The notes under the pieces are model-generated. The model searched no databases, had not been told where the DNA came from, and saw only the letters and a list, made by a program, of their open reading frames with translations. Source: an uncultured Collinsella sp. (GTDB lineage: Bacteria > Actinomycetota > Coriobacteriia > Coriobacteriales > Coriobacteriaceae). From it: 32,231 nucleotides of DNA. Of the stretch, positions 23,599-31,693 are shown piece by piece. Both the position numbers and the translations under genes were made by a program. The DNA lies in assembly GCA_900542155.1 (NCBI GenBank), contig UQMD01000022.1, positions 1-32,231 on the forward strand. Reading direction: 5' to 3'. Every line of letters begins with the position of its first letter. The stretch's first letter is position 1.

Positions 23599-24079
23599 AA
23601 AGGATCACTCCTTCGCGCTCGATTACCGCGGCAAGATCGGCATCAAGATGGTCGCTCGAGACAAGATCAACCTGCCTCCCAGTTTCTTTGCGCACCGCCT
23701 CACCAAACGCCGACAACGCGAAAAGACCAAAGCCCTGCTCGCGATCAACTTCGAGACGTAAGTCGATATCGCTATCGGCACGCGCTTCGCCACGGGCATA
23801 CGAACCAAAAAGAATCACGGTTTTGATGGCGGGAATCGAGCTGGCTGCCTCGCGGACGGCGGACTCAATCTGGGCAGTATCCAAAATGCCCGCCGCGACA
23901 CTTTCGCTCGCAGAGCTTTTACCGAGTGAAGGAACAAACGGCAGTGAGCGCTCGCGCAGCATCTGTCTCATAAACATATTGACCGCAACAGACGAAGTCA
24001 TGCCAAGTTCTTCGCACAGCTCGGCAAATGAATCTTTAATTGACGAGTCCACTCGCACACTCAGCACAGACGCAGCCAT
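23585..24079 (-). CDS. mntA: MntA-like nucleotidyltransferase antitoxin fused to RelB/DinJ domain
   Basis: 164 residues in two parts. Residues 1-50 (SVLSVRVDSSIKDSFAELC, then MTSSVAVNMFMRQM and RSLPF) match RelB/DinJ ribbon-helix-helix antitoxins, including the LPF hallmark. After a linker, residues about 65-164 form a minimal nucleotidyltransferase with the GS-x10-D-x-D motif (Gly92-Ser93, Asp104, Asp106) and a third Asp (Asp138, QVDLVSSD). Known MntA proteins adenylylate HepT and consist of the transferase domain alone; here a DNA-binding and dimerising domain is added, which could give operon autoregulation. AGGAGG lies five bases before the ATG. No relE/yafQ toxin lies next to it. Confidence 0.88.
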   Translation of the reverse strand: MAASVLSVRVDSSIKDSFAELCEELGMTSSVAVNMFMRQMLRERSLPFVPSLGKSSASESVAAGILDTAQIESAVREAASSIPAIKTVILFGSYARGEARADSDIDLRLEVDREQGFGLFALSAFGEAVRKETGRQVDLVSSDHLDADLAAVIEREGVILYDRA

Positions 24080-24121
24080 GGATACCTCCTGTATGACATT
24101 GTCTATATATTATCACACAGA
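24080..24121 (-). promoter_or_regulatory. Promoter and possible operator of the mntA-hepT operon
   Basis: On the minus strand GATAAT (24109-24114) is a good -10. The small palindrome GACAATGTC (24095-24103) lies at the expected transcription start and could be an operator for the RelB/DinJ domain. AGGAGG precedes the start codon. The -35 would fall in the end of the lacI-type gene and is weak. Confidence 0.45.
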
Positions 24122-25144
24122 CTAGCGCGAGGTCGAAGCGCGGTGTTCGATGTGGCCGGGGATCTCGATGCGCTTGGGGGCGAGCTTTGCGGCATCGCCC
24201 ACCGTAGTGGTAACGATGTCGATACGCTCGGACAGGCGCTCGACTACGCGCTCGGCAATGGTAAGAGTGTCCTGCGCTGCCGTGGTCACACCGCCAAAGA
24301 GCACATGGTTCCAGGGGTAATCGTCAAACGTCGCAATCTTGAGGCCAGCCGGCAACGAAGGTCCCAACTGTGCCAGCGCCTCGGTCAGGCGCAGAAAGAC
24401 CAGGCCGTTGACGGCAATGAGGCCGAGCTTTTTGCCCGCATAGCCGCGGATGGTCTCGTCCAAGCGGCCAACGCCCGTGGCACCACCGTCGGCCAGGGTG
24501 ACGACCTCACCCGCAAGGCCGCGGCGCGAAAGCTCGTCGGCAAAGGCCTCGGCGCGCTCGCGACGCACGGGGCTGTCATCGCTTGCCTCGGTGAGCAGGC
24601 ACAGGCGCTCGCTGCCAGCAGCGGCCAAGGCGTCTACCAGGCCGGCAACCAGCTCACGGTTGTTGGAGGTCACCAGATCGATGCCGCCGGCGGCAACATC
24701 GCGGTCGAGCAGAACGACAGGCAGGCGTCCCGCGGCCGCGGCGATCGCCTCGTCGTTGCCGCCGCAGGTGTTAACGACGAGGCCGTCCACGCCGGCATCG
24801 ATAAGCCTGGTGAGCGATTCGGCCTCCTTAGCAGGATCATTGCCGCTAACGGCCGTCATGAGCGAGCAGCCGCGCGCAGCGGCGCTGGCGGAAAGGTCCT
24901 CAAGCATGGCGCTGGAGAACGGGTTGCTAATGTCGGCCATGATCACGCCGATGAGATTGGTGCGCGAGCTGCGCAAATTACGCGCGGCGGCACGCGGGCG
25001 ATAGCCGGTGCGCTCGATAACCGCCGCGATGCGGGCGCGGGTTTCCTCGGTCATCTGCCCGGGGCGGTTATTGAGGTAGCGCGAGACCGTGGCCGGGCTC
25101 ACGCCCGCCTCGGCGGCAATGTCCTTGATTCTCATCTGCGCCAT
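24122..25144 (-). CDS. LacI-family transcriptional regulator
   Basis: 340 residues. Helix-turn-helix IKDIAAEAGVSPATVSRYLN at about 6-25, hinge helix region RPRAAARNLRSSRTNLIGV, and a periplasmic-binding-like sensor domain (about 60-330, with IMADISNPFSSAMLEDL and KIATFDDYPWNHVL). Such regulators bind a sugar or related ligand and control uptake or breakdown genes. ATG at 25144 is preferred over a start 16 codons upstream because GGGGTG sits before it. No sugar-utilisation genes are next to it, so its target is unknown. It ends 42 bases before the toxin-antitoxin pair. Confidence 0.9.
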   Translation of the reverse strand: MAQMRIKDIAAEAGVSPATVSRYLNNRPGQMTEETRARIAAVIERTGYRPRAAARNLRSSRTNLIGVIMADISNPFSSAMLEDLSASAAARGCSLMTAVSGNDPAKEAESLTRLIDAGVDGLVVNTCGGNDEAIAAAAGRLPVVLLDRDVAAGGIDLVTSNNRELVAGLVDALAAAGSERLCLLTEASDDSPVRRERAEAFADELSRRGLAGEVVTLADGGATGVGRLDETIRGYAGKKLGLIAVNGLVFLRLTEALAQLGPSLPAGLKIATFDDYPWNHVLFGGVTTAAQDTLTIAERVVERLSERIDIVTTTVGDAAKLAPKRIEIPGHIEHRASTSR

Positions 25145-25264
25145 AGCGCACCCCGTTTCCCCATTGTCGGCAACCTGAGCCATTTTAGGCATTTATACGG
25201 ACTGCCTACGCCACCAGAGCCGCAGAACGATCTTAATTTCACCGCAGCAAATAAAGGGGGCGAG

Positions 25265-25957
25265 TTAGATAGCCGAGTCTTTGGGCAGCTCGAAATAGTC
25301 GGGATGCAAGGCGATAACCGGGCCCTGCTCCTCGGGCATCAGATGCAAGTGCGTCTCTGCCAAATAGCTCGCCGTATCGGTATCGCCCTTCTTAATGGCC
25401 TCGAGAATCCGGCGATGCTGCCGACGAATCGGCTCCCAATCCAAATCCTGCGACACCATACGTAACCAGTTGTATCGCTCAAAATGCGTGTTGACGCTCT
25501 TCATCCAATCCCACAACATGTGGCGGCCGGCAATCTCAAAACACGTCTCGTGGAACAGGTTGTCCAGATCGAAAAAGCGACGTGTTTCGCGATGGTCGAG
25601 CGACTCGGACTCGGCAAGGATCTGCTCGAGCCGCTGCTTTTGCTCGGACGTGGCTGCCGAGCAGCATTTAATGAGCACGCTTCTCTCGAGTTTCTCGCGC
25701 AAGAAACAGGCGTTCTCGGCGCGCTCCATGCTGATTTTTGAGACATAGGTGCCGCTTTTGGGACGCGTTTCCACTAGCTCCTGCTCACGCAGACGCACAA
25801 AGGACTCGCGAATGGGCGTGCGCCCGATTCCCGTCCCCTTTTCCAGACCAATCGCCGAAAGGCGCGTGCCGGGCTTGAGCTCGGCATAGATGATCTTGGA
25901 GCGCAATGCGTTGTATGCCTGATCTTGCAGGCTCTGATAATGCTGGTGTCGTTCCAT
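25265..25957 (-). CDS. GntR-family regulator, FCD (FadR-type) domain
   Basis: 230 residues: winged helix at about 10-75 (DQAYNALRSKIIYAELKPGTRLS and GRTPIRESFVRLREQELVE), then an all-helical FCD domain (about 85-215). The FCD metal-binding set is visible as Asp and His in DLDNLFHE, His in RRQHRRIL and His in ETHLHLM. These regulators respond to organic acids or related metabolites. ATG at 25957 with GAGGG upstream. Lies downstream of the flavin oxidoreductase gene on the same strand and may control it (inference from proximity). Confidence 0.9.
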   Translation of the reverse strand: MERHQHYQSLQDQAYNALRSKIIYAELKPGTRLSAIGLEKGTGIGRTPIRESFVRLREQELVETRPKSGTYVSKISMERAENACFLREKLERSVLIKCCSAATSEQKQRLEQILAESESLDHRETRRFFDLDNLFHETCFEIAGRHMLWDWMKSVNTHFERYNWLRMVSQDLDWEPIRRQHRRILEAIKKGDTDTASYLAETHLHLMPEEQGPVIALHPDYFELPKDSAI

Positions 25958-25997
25958 AAAGCCCTCGAATGAAGCTCACGGTTTGTCGAATATCACC

Positions 25998-26008
25998 ACG
26001 TAATACTA
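25998..26008 (-). promoter_or_regulatory. Possible FadR-type operator
   Basis: TAGTATTACGT on the minus strand, 40 bases upstream of the gntR start, fits TnGTnnnACnA except for the last base. A single imperfect match, so weak. Confidence 0.25.
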
Positions 26009-26075
26009 TCGCATCCCCCATCCCCTCAATTGCGGTGAAAGAGGGGGTGCTCACGTCGCCAGCACCGCAAGAGCA

Positions 26076-26110
26076 AGCGGTGGCATCCCGAAACCCGGGA
26101 CACCACCGCT
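26076..26110. terminator. Hairpin downstream of flavin oxidoreductase
   Basis: Arms AGCGGTGG (26076-26083) and CCACCGCT (26103-26110) with inner pairing TCCCG/CGGGA. Followed by ATTTTG on the plus strand and TGCTCTTG on the minus strand. Probably ends the oxidoreductase transcript in the 206-base gap; the T-tract on that strand is poor. Confidence 0.5.
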
Positions 26111-26163
26111 ATTTTGCTATCGGATGGCGCAGAGACGCCCCTCCCCACGCACCAAGGGGTTGA

Positions 26164-28113
26164 CTAGAGCTCGCAGGCGACCTTGTAGCCATCGCCGATG
26201 GCATCGCGAATGTTGCCGCACTTGTTGGCATCGCCCAGCACGTGGGTGGCAACACCGGCTGCGGCCAGGTCGTCGGCCAACTTGGTGTTGGGACGATAGC
26301 CCATGGCAAGTACCAGCGTATCGGCATCGGCGATGGTTTGGATCTCGCCGTCCTTCTCGTAGCTGATGGTGTCCTCGGTAATCTCGGTCACCTTGGCCTC
26401 GGTCAGCACGTGAACGCCCTTGGAGAGCATGCGCGTGATGAGCACCGCGCGACCGGCACCGCCCTCGTTGGCGGCAAGCGTCTTGGTCATCTCGATAACG
26501 GTGACATCGCGATTGGCCGGCGAAAGGTCGTTGACCAACGGGGCCAGGTAATCGGCCGTCTCGCAGCCAACGGTGCCGCCGCCCACAATGACGATCTTCT
26601 TACCCGGGAAAGCCTTGCCACCCAGCAGGTCGTCAGCCGTCATAACCTGCTTAAAGCCCTGCATGAATGCCGGAGCGATGGGCTCGGCGCCGTAGGCCAG
26701 GACAACCTCGTAACCCGCGTAGTCGCGCTGAATGTCCTCGGCCGAGAGCTCGGTGCCAAAGACGCACGTGACGCCGGCCTCGGCCAGGCGACGGTACTGA
26801 TACTTGATCACGCGGGTGAGTTCCTGCTTTGCCGGCGGAACGGCTGCGATGCGCATCTCGCCGCCCGGTTCGTCCTGCTTATCCACGAGCACCACGTTAT
26901 GACCGCGCTTGGCGGCAATGTAGGCTGCCTCCATGCCCGCAGGACCAGCACCAACAACCAGTACGTTCTTGGCCTCGGCGGCAGGCTCGTAGCCGGCCTC
27001 GTCGCGCTCCACGTCCGGGTTGACGGTGCAGGAGATGCGCTTGCCAAACATGATGCCGTTCAGGCAGCGCAGGCAACCGATGCAGGGACGGATATCATCG
27101 GCATTGCCGGCAGCGGCCTTGTTGCAGAACTCGGCATCGCACAGATTGGCGCGGCCCATCATGCAGATGTCGGCAGCGCCGTCCTCGATCAGCTCCTCGG
27201 CAATCCATGCCTCATTGATGCGGCCGACCGTGGCGACGGGAATGTTCACATGCTTTTTGATCTCGCGCGAGCAGGCGGCGTGCGAGGCCTGCTGCGTACC
27301 GGCGGCGGGAATCGCGGAGCCGCGCTTGATGGTAGTGCCGCCCGACACGTGGATCATGTCGACGCCAGCCTTCTCCAGGCGACGCGAGACGTAGATCATG
27401 TCGTTGAGGGTCAGACCGCCATCGGTGTACTCGTCGCCCGAGATACGGACGTCGATGATGAAGTCCTTGCCGCAGCGCTCGCGAATCTCGGCGATGACCT
27501 CGAGCAAGAAGCGCATGCGGGCATCGAGCGAGCCACCGTACTCGTCGGTACGCTTGTTATAGAGCGGGGTCAAAAAGCCGCCGAGCATGCCGTGGGCGTG
27601 CGCCGCATGGACCTCGACGCCGTCGACACCGGCCTTCTGCATGCGCACGGCAGCGTCGCCAAACTGATGCGTGAGCTCGTGGATCTCATCGACCGTGATA
27701 GGGCGCGGCGCCTCGCGGGCATAGGACGGGCCCACAAAGGACGGGGCGACGAGGCGCGGCGTGCCCGGAATGTTAAAGGCCATGTAGGCGGGGTGGAAGA
27801 GCTGCGGCATAATCTTGCAGCCATACTCGTGGACGGCCGCGGCGAGCTTTTCCCAGCCAGGGATAAACGTGTCGTCGTAGCAGCACATGTCACCCGGCAG
27901 GTAGGTATAGGTAGGCTCGACCGTCACGACCTCGGTGATGATGAGGCCCACGCCGCCCTTGGCACGGGCACGGTAATGATCGACCAAGTCGTCGGTCACA
28001 TAGCCATGATCGGCCAGGTTGGTGGACACCGGCGGCATAAAGACGCGGTTCTTGACCTCGGTCGTACCGACCTTGATCGGACTAAAGAGCATCGGGTAGG
28101 CGGAGGACTCCAT
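26164..28113 (-). CDS. NADH:flavin/Fe-S oxidoreductase (old yellow enzyme, BaiCD/BaiH/FadH-like)
   Basis: 649 residues. An N-terminal FMN-binding TIM barrel (about 8-335, with VHAAHAHGMLGGFLTPLYNKRTDEYGGS), a [4Fe-4S] site CIGCLRC...C (Cys344, 347, 350, 362), an FAD-binding segment VGAGPAG (387-393) and an NAD(P)H segment (IVGGGTVG near 510). This is the layout of 2,4-dienoyl-CoA reductase, 2-enoate reductase and bile acid BaiCD/BaiH enzymes, which reduce carbon-carbon double bonds. Substrate cannot be told; no bai operon partners are present, and the catalytic-loop spelling HAAHAHGML differs from the common H.AHGYL. AAAGGAA precedes ATG 28113. Single gene, with a long dyad upstream. Confidence 0.9.
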   Translation of the reverse strand: MESSAYPMLFSPIKVGTTEVKNRVFMPPVSTNLADHGYVTDDLVDHYRARAKGGVGLIITEVVTVEPTYTYLPGDMCCYDDTFIPGWEKLAAAVHEYGCKIMPQLFHPAYMAFNIPGTPRLVAPSFVGPSYAREAPRPITVDEIHELTHQFGDAAVRMQKAGVDGVEVHAAHAHGMLGGFLTPLYNKRTDEYGGSLDARMRFLLEVIAEIRERCGKDFIIDVRISGDEYTDGGLTLNDMIYVSRRLEKAGVDMIHVSGGTTIKRGSAIPAAGTQQASHAACSREIKKHVNIPVATVGRINEAWIAEELIEDGAADICMMGRANLCDAEFCNKAAAGNADDIRPCIGCLRCLNGIMFGKRISCTVNPDVERDEAGYEPAAEAKNVLVVGAGPAGMEAAYIAAKRGHNVVLVDKQDEPGGEMRIAAVPPAKQELTRVIKYQYRRLAEAGVTCVFGTELSAEDIQRDYAGYEVVLAYGAEPIAPAFMQGFKQVMTADDLLGGKAFPGKKIVIVGGGTVGCETADYLAPLVNDLSPANRDVTVIEMTKTLAANEGGAGRAVLITRMLSKGVHVLTEAKVTEITEDTISYEKDGEIQTIADADTLVLAMGYRPNTKLADDLAAAGVATHVLGDANKCGNIRDAIGDGYKVACEL

Positions 28114-28142
28114 ACAGGGTTCCTTTCGTTTGGGCCGCTCGG

Positions 28143-28181
28143 CGGCAGTTGCTAACGTACTTATCGTATCAGCAACTGCCG
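28143..28181. promoter_or_regulatory. Long dyad in the oxidoreductase promoter region
   Basis: Perfect 11-base arms CGGCAGTTGCT (28143-28153) and AGCAACTGCCG (28171-28181) separated by 17 bases, starting 30 bases before the oxidoreductase start codon. No T-tract follows on the minus strand, so an operator or leader hairpin is more likely than a terminator. Confidence 0.5.
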
Positions 28182-28215
28182 TATCCGAAGTAATGCATTC
28201 CCAAACGCTGGTCGG

Positions 28216-28416
28216 CTAATGAATACCGCGGCCCAAGTCTTCGGCAATTTTGTCTACGCCCTTAAGTGCGGCGCAGGTCTTTTTGTTGGAGCAACGTCCC
28301 GTGCAAACGCCACCTTGAGCGCAGTCGGCGCAGGTGCCCTTGCGATAAATGCGCACGCACACGGCGACAAACGCAATACCGATAACAGCCAGTACAACAA
28401 TATCGATAGGTGCCAT
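28216..28416 (-). CDS. FeoB-associated Cys-rich membrane protein
   Basis: 66 residues: an N-terminal membrane segment (IDIVVLAVIGIAFVAVCVRIY) followed by a short cytosolic tail rich in Cys (CADC, GGVCTGRCSN, TCAAL). This matches the small FeoB-associated Cys-rich family usually encoded right after feoB, as here. GGAGG lies six bases before ATG 28416. A terminator and a family B repeat lie between it and feoB, so it may have its own promoter or depend on readthrough. Probably helps Fe(II) handling at the membrane. Confidence 0.9.
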   Translation of the reverse strand: MAPIDIVVLAVIGIAFVAVCVRIYRKGTCADCAQGGVCTGRCSNKKTCAALKGVDKIAEDLGRGIH

Positions 28417-28467
28417 AGCAAGCCTCCTCTAGTTAACCATCACTTACTTTACCCCATTCTCAACCTA

Positions 28468-28513
28468 CCAAAAAGGGACAGGTTTATTTTGGTCGGTTTT
28501 ATCTGCGGAAACG
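28468..28513. repeat. 46-bp intergenic repeat, copy 2 (family B)
   Basis: Reverse-oriented copy of 5299-5344 (42 of 46 bases match). Placed between the feoB terminator and the Cys-rich gene. Contains CCAAAA...TTTTGG (28468-28492) around GGGACAGG. Confidence 0.85.
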
Positions 28514-28529
28514 TCACATCTCCCCCACC

Positions 28530-28562
28530 AAAAAGCCCGAGTGTCACTGGGACACCCGGGCT
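28530..28562 (-). terminator. Rho-independent terminator after feoB
   Basis: Stem AGCCCGAGTGTC/GACACCCGGGCT (28534-28562, one mismatch) followed on the minus strand by TTTTT. About 30 bases past the feoB stop. Confidence 0.88.
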
Positions 28563-28591
28563 CGTGGAAAGGGGCTAATCCTTATTTGGAC

Positions 28592-30919
28592 TTAAGCGGA
28601 AACTGCGGCGGAAGCAGTGTTGGTCTCGTCCTCGTCGGTCCATGCATGCTTGGGCATGGGACGGAAGATCTGGAAGAGCATCGCAGCCAGCAGCACGATG
28701 GCCACAACCGTCCAGATACCAAACTGCCCAAGAACAAGCAGGTTATAGAACTGGTTGATGAACAGGCCGATGACCCAAGCAAAGGCACACTCGTAGCCGA
28801 TGGCAATCGCGGTCCACTTACCGGAGTTCATCTGGTTACGGATGGTGCCGATAGCGGCAAAGCACGGAGCGCACAGCAGGTTGAAGGCACCAAAGGCGAC
28901 GCAAGCGCCCATGGTCGGGAACATAGCCGCAAACGCGGTCCACAGGCTCGGGTCGGTCTCGCCGGCGTCGGCAACGGACAGCAGCGAGCCGGCGGTGGCG
29001 ACAACGTTCTCCTTGGCAACGAGGCCAGAGACGGTCAGTGCGGTGGCCTGCCAGGTGCTAAAGCCGAGCGGGGCGAAGATCCAAGCGACCAGGTTGCCGA
29101 ACATGGCAAGCACGGAGTAATCCATGAACTCCTCGGGGATGCCCTCCATGGAAGGCAGGTAGCCAAAGGCGCCGTTGTAGCTACCAAAGTTGGAGAGGAA
29201 CCAAACGACGACGGTGGACGCAAAGATGACCGTGCCGGCCTTCTTGATAAAGGCGAAGCAGCGCTCCCACACGTGCAGCGCCCAAGAGCGGATCGCCGGG
29301 AAGTGGTAGGCAGGAAGCTCCATAACAAACGGCGTCGGGCGGCCGGCGAAGAGCTTGGTCTTCTTGAGCATGAGGCCCGAGGCAATGACGGCAAAGACGC
29401 CCAGGAAGTAGAAGAGCGGGCTGATCCACGCAGCGGTGGTAGAAGAGTCGCCAATGATGGAACCCATAAGCAGGGCGATGATCGGCAGCTTGGCGCCGCA
29501 AGGGATGAACGTGGTGGTCATGACCGTCATGCGGCGGTCCTTCTCGTTCTCGATGGTCTTGGTAGCCATGACGCCGGGGACGCCGCAGCCCGAGGACACG
29601 AGCATGGGGATAAAGGACTTACCGGACAGGCCAAAGCGGCGGAACACGCGGTCCATGATGAAGGCGACGCGGGCCATGTAACCGCAGTCCTCCAAGAAAG
29701 ACAGCATCACAAAGAGCAGGAACATCTGCGGGACGAAGCCCATGATGGCGCCGATGCCAGCCACGATGCCGTCACAGACCAGCGAATCGACGAGGCCACC
29801 GTCCTCGGTACCGCCCGCCACGAGAGCGTCATGCACCGCGGTGGTGATACCCGGGACATAGGGGCCGTACTGTGCCGGGTCGACCGAGTCGGCGTTGTCG
29901 CCCGCAGCCTCAACAGCTGCGTCATAGGCGTCGCGACCCTGACCGAGCACGTACCAGCCGTCGGTGCCGAAGAGCTGGTCGTTGGTGAAGTCGGTCACCG
30001 TGCCGCCCAGGGTGGAAACGGCGATGTAGTACACGCAGAACATGATGACCATGAAGATCGGCAGGCCCAGGATACGGTTGGTAACCACGCGGTCGATCTT
30101 CTCGGAAGTGCTCATCTTGGCAGGAGCCTTGGTGAGGCACTCATCGATGATGTGGGCGATTACGCCATAGCGCTCGCCGGTGATGATAGACTCGGCGTCG
30201 TCGTCGCAATCCTGCTCGCACTGGGCGACCAGCTGCTCGACGCGAGCGGCCTTCTCCTTGGTGAGGTTGATGAGCTTGCAGGCGTCCGCGTCGCGCTCAA
30301 ACAGCTTGACAGCGTAGTAGCGACGCTTGTTGGCGGGAACGCTCGCCGGCAGGTTGTTCTCGATGTGGTCCAGAACGTCCTCGATAGAGGAATCGAACTT
30401 GTGCTCCGGCACCTGGCCCTTGGAAGCAGCGGACTTCTTGACCTGCTCAAAGAGCTCGGTAATGCCCTTGTTCTTAAGAGCCGAGATCATCATGACCGGG
30501 CAGCCGAGCTTCTTGGAAAGCTTGTCCGTGTCAATCTTGTCGCCGTTCTTCTCGACCAGGTCGGCCATGTTGAGGGCGACGACCACGGGCAGGCCGGTCT
30601 CGATGACCTGAAGTGCCAGGTACAGATTGCGCTCAAGGTTGGTCGCGTCGACCACCTGGACAACGACATCGGGCTCGCCGCTCATGAGGTAGTCGCGTGA
30701 GCACTGCTCCTCGGGGCTGTAGGGGGAAAGCGAGTAGATGCCGGGGAGGTCCGTAATCGTGACGTTCTTGTCACTCAGGAGCTTGGCTTCCTTTTTCTCA
30801 ACCGTGACGCCGGGCCAGTTGCCAACGTAGCCGTTGGCGCCGGTGATCAGGTTGAAAAGCGTGGTCTTGCCGCAGTTGGGGTTACCCGCCAGCGCGACAT
30901 GGATCTGAGAATCCGCCAT
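28592..30919 (-). CDS. feoB: Ferrous iron transporter B
   Basis: 775 residues. N-terminal G domain with GNPNCGKTT (12-20), DLPG and NMAD; helical guanine-dissociation-inhibitor region; then a polytopic membrane domain with the two Gate motifs (around GFVPQMFLLFVMLSFLEDCGYMAR and FIPMLVSSGCGVPG) and a second half starting FIPCGAKLPI. Imports Fe(II) with its FeoA partner. An extra soluble loop of roughly 70 residues sits after the first membrane segment (TDFTNDQLFGTDGWYVLGQG...), common in anaerobes' FeoB. ATG 30919 has AGAAGGA upstream. Third gene of the feoA-feoA-feoB cluster; an iron-box-like site lies in the 123-base gap before it. Confidence 0.97.
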   Translation of the reverse strand: MADSQIHVALAGNPNCGKTTLFNLITGANGYVGNWPGVTVEKKEAKLLSDKNVTITDLPGIYSLSPYSPEEQCSRDYLMSGEPDVVVQVVDATNLERNLYLALQVIETGLPVVVALNMADLVEKNGDKIDTDKLSKKLGCPVMMISALKNKGITELFEQVKKSAASKGQVPEHKFDSSIEDVLDHIENNLPASVPANKRRYYAVKLFERDADACKLINLTKEKAARVEQLVAQCEQDCDDDAESIITGERYGVIAHIIDECLTKAPAKMSTSEKIDRVVTNRILGLPIFMVIMFCVYYIAVSTLGGTVTDFTNDQLFGTDGWYVLGQGRDAYDAAVEAAGDNADSVDPAQYGPYVPGITTAVHDALVAGGTEDGGLVDSLVCDGIVAGIGAIMGFVPQMFLLFVMLSFLEDCGYMARVAFIMDRVFRRFGLSGKSFIPMLVSSGCGVPGVMATKTIENEKDRRMTVMTTTFIPCGAKLPIIALLMGSIIGDSSTTAAWISPLFYFLGVFAVIASGLMLKKTKLFAGRPTPFVMELPAYHFPAIRSWALHVWERCFAFIKKAGTVIFASTVVVWFLSNFGSYNGAFGYLPSMEGIPEEFMDYSVLAMFGNLVAWIFAPLGFSTWQATALTVSGLVAKENVVATAGSLLSVADAGETDPSLWTAFAAMFPTMGACVAFGAFNLLCAPCFAAIGTIRNQMNSGKWTAIAIGYECAFAWVIGLFINQFYNLLVLGQFGIWTVVAIVLLAAMLFQIFRPMPKHAWTDEDETNTASAAVSA

Positions 30920-30992
30920 TCAATCCTTCTTCCTTGTGTGCCCGCGCTGCTTTCTCCGCACGGGCTGGATAATGTGCTTCAACATTGCAAAT

Positions 30993-31011
30993 TTAAGTTA
31001 GAAAAACCTAA
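30993..31011 (-). promoter_or_regulatory. DtxR/IdeR-like iron box before feoB
   Basis: TTAGGTTTTTCTAACTTAA on the minus strand agrees with the DtxR/IdeR consensus TTAGGTTAGSCTAACCTAA at 15 of 19 positions counting only invariant letters and the S as C. It lies within the dyad AAGTTAG...CTAACTT (30995-31014), and overlaps the place of a poor -35 (CTTAAA) for a possible -10 CATTAT. Expected effect: iron-dependent repression of feoB. Confidence 0.6.
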
Positions 31012-31042
31012 CTTTATCTGCATAAATAGTTGCCGCGGGCCC

Positions 31043-31264
31043 TTACTGGACCTCGACGACGGCAGCCTCCTCCTTGCGGATGGAAAGCTCGTAGCCGCGC
31101 ACGTTGATCTCGACCGGATCTCCGAGCGGTGCAACCTTAACGACCTTGAACGAAGTGCCCTTGATGAGGCCCAGGTCCATAAGGTGACGGCGAAGCGCGC
31201 CCTCGCCGTGAAGCTTGACGATGGTAGAGCTCTCGCCCACCTTAACGTCACCCAACGTCTTCAT
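31043..31264 (-). CDS. feoA: Ferrous iron transport protein A (FeoA), second copy
   Basis: 73-residue SH3-like FeoA domain: begins MKTLGDVKVGESSTIVKL, with LRRHLMDLGLIKGTSFKVVK and ends RKEEAAVVEV, all family positions. Binds FeoB and promotes Fe(II) uptake. AAAGGGGG eight bases before ATG 31264. Follows the other FeoA gene by 39 bases, so they share a transcript. Confidence 0.93.
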   Translation of the reverse strand: MKTLGDVKVGESSTIVKLHGEGALRRHLMDLGLIKGTSFKVVKVAPLGDPVEINVRGYELSIRKEEAAVVEVQ

Positions 31265-31303
31265 ATTCTTTTCCCCCTTTCAGCTTTTATGAAATGCTGC
31301 GAA

Positions 31304-31546
31304 CTAACCGACGGTCATGATGTGCATGGCGACCTTGGTGTCGATACCAAAGCGTGCGCCCAGCACGGTGACGATGATATTGGCGCCACTCGAGCTCACC
31401 ACGTGAACCTCACTGCCCTCGACAAAGCCGAGGTCCTTGAGGTGGTGCTTCATGTCCTCATTGCCCTTTACGCGAGACACGCGCACGGTTTCACCCGCTT
31501 TTACCATCGAAAGCGGCATGGCCGGCATCTGCGGTCCGCAAGACAT
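31304..31546 (-). CDS. feoA: Ferrous iron transport protein A (FeoA), first copy
   Basis: 80 residues; FeoA domain with MVKAGETVRVSRVKGNEDMKHHLKDLGFVEGSEVHVVSS in normal order and a short leading extension MSCGPQMPAMPLS. Two FeoA proteins with one FeoB is a common arrangement in anaerobic Firmicutes and Coriobacteriia. AGGAG seven bases before ATG 31546 supports the longer start. First gene of the feo cluster, behind the inverted repeat at 31590-31643. Confidence 0.93.
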   Translation of the reverse strand: MSCGPQMPAMPLSMVKAGETVRVSRVKGNEDMKHHLKDLGFVEGSEVHVVSSSGANIIVTVLGARFGIDTKVAMHIMTVG

Positions 31547-31589
31547 GAGTGTGCTCCTAACGTCAGTTCGTCCTCAACATCGACGCAGC

Positions 31590-31643
31590 AAAAGTTAACC
31601 ACGTCTATGTTCGCTACAGTAAACTAGCACGTGGTTAACTTTT
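31590..31643. promoter_or_regulatory. Inverted repeat in the feo promoter region
   Basis: Perfect 15-base arms AAAAGTTAACCACGT (31590-31604) and ACGTGGTTAACTTTT (31629-31643) with 24 bases between. Each arm contains AAAGTTA, also present in the iron-box-like site 600 bases downstream, so it may be a pair of metalloregulator sites around the feo promoter (inference). Confidence 0.6.
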
Positions 31644-31693
31644 TGGAAAGGGTTCCTATTCAGTTTTCGAAAAAGTTTCCCATATGAAACAGG

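Noticed and set aside
26242..28155. 637-codon open frame opposite the flavin oxidoreductase
   Set aside because: Same reason: shadow of a well-conserved gene; no family features.
28541..30700. 719-codon open frame opposite feoB
   Set aside because: Mirror frame of a GC-rich gene; low-complexity Asp/His/Gly product, and it would start inside the feoB terminator.
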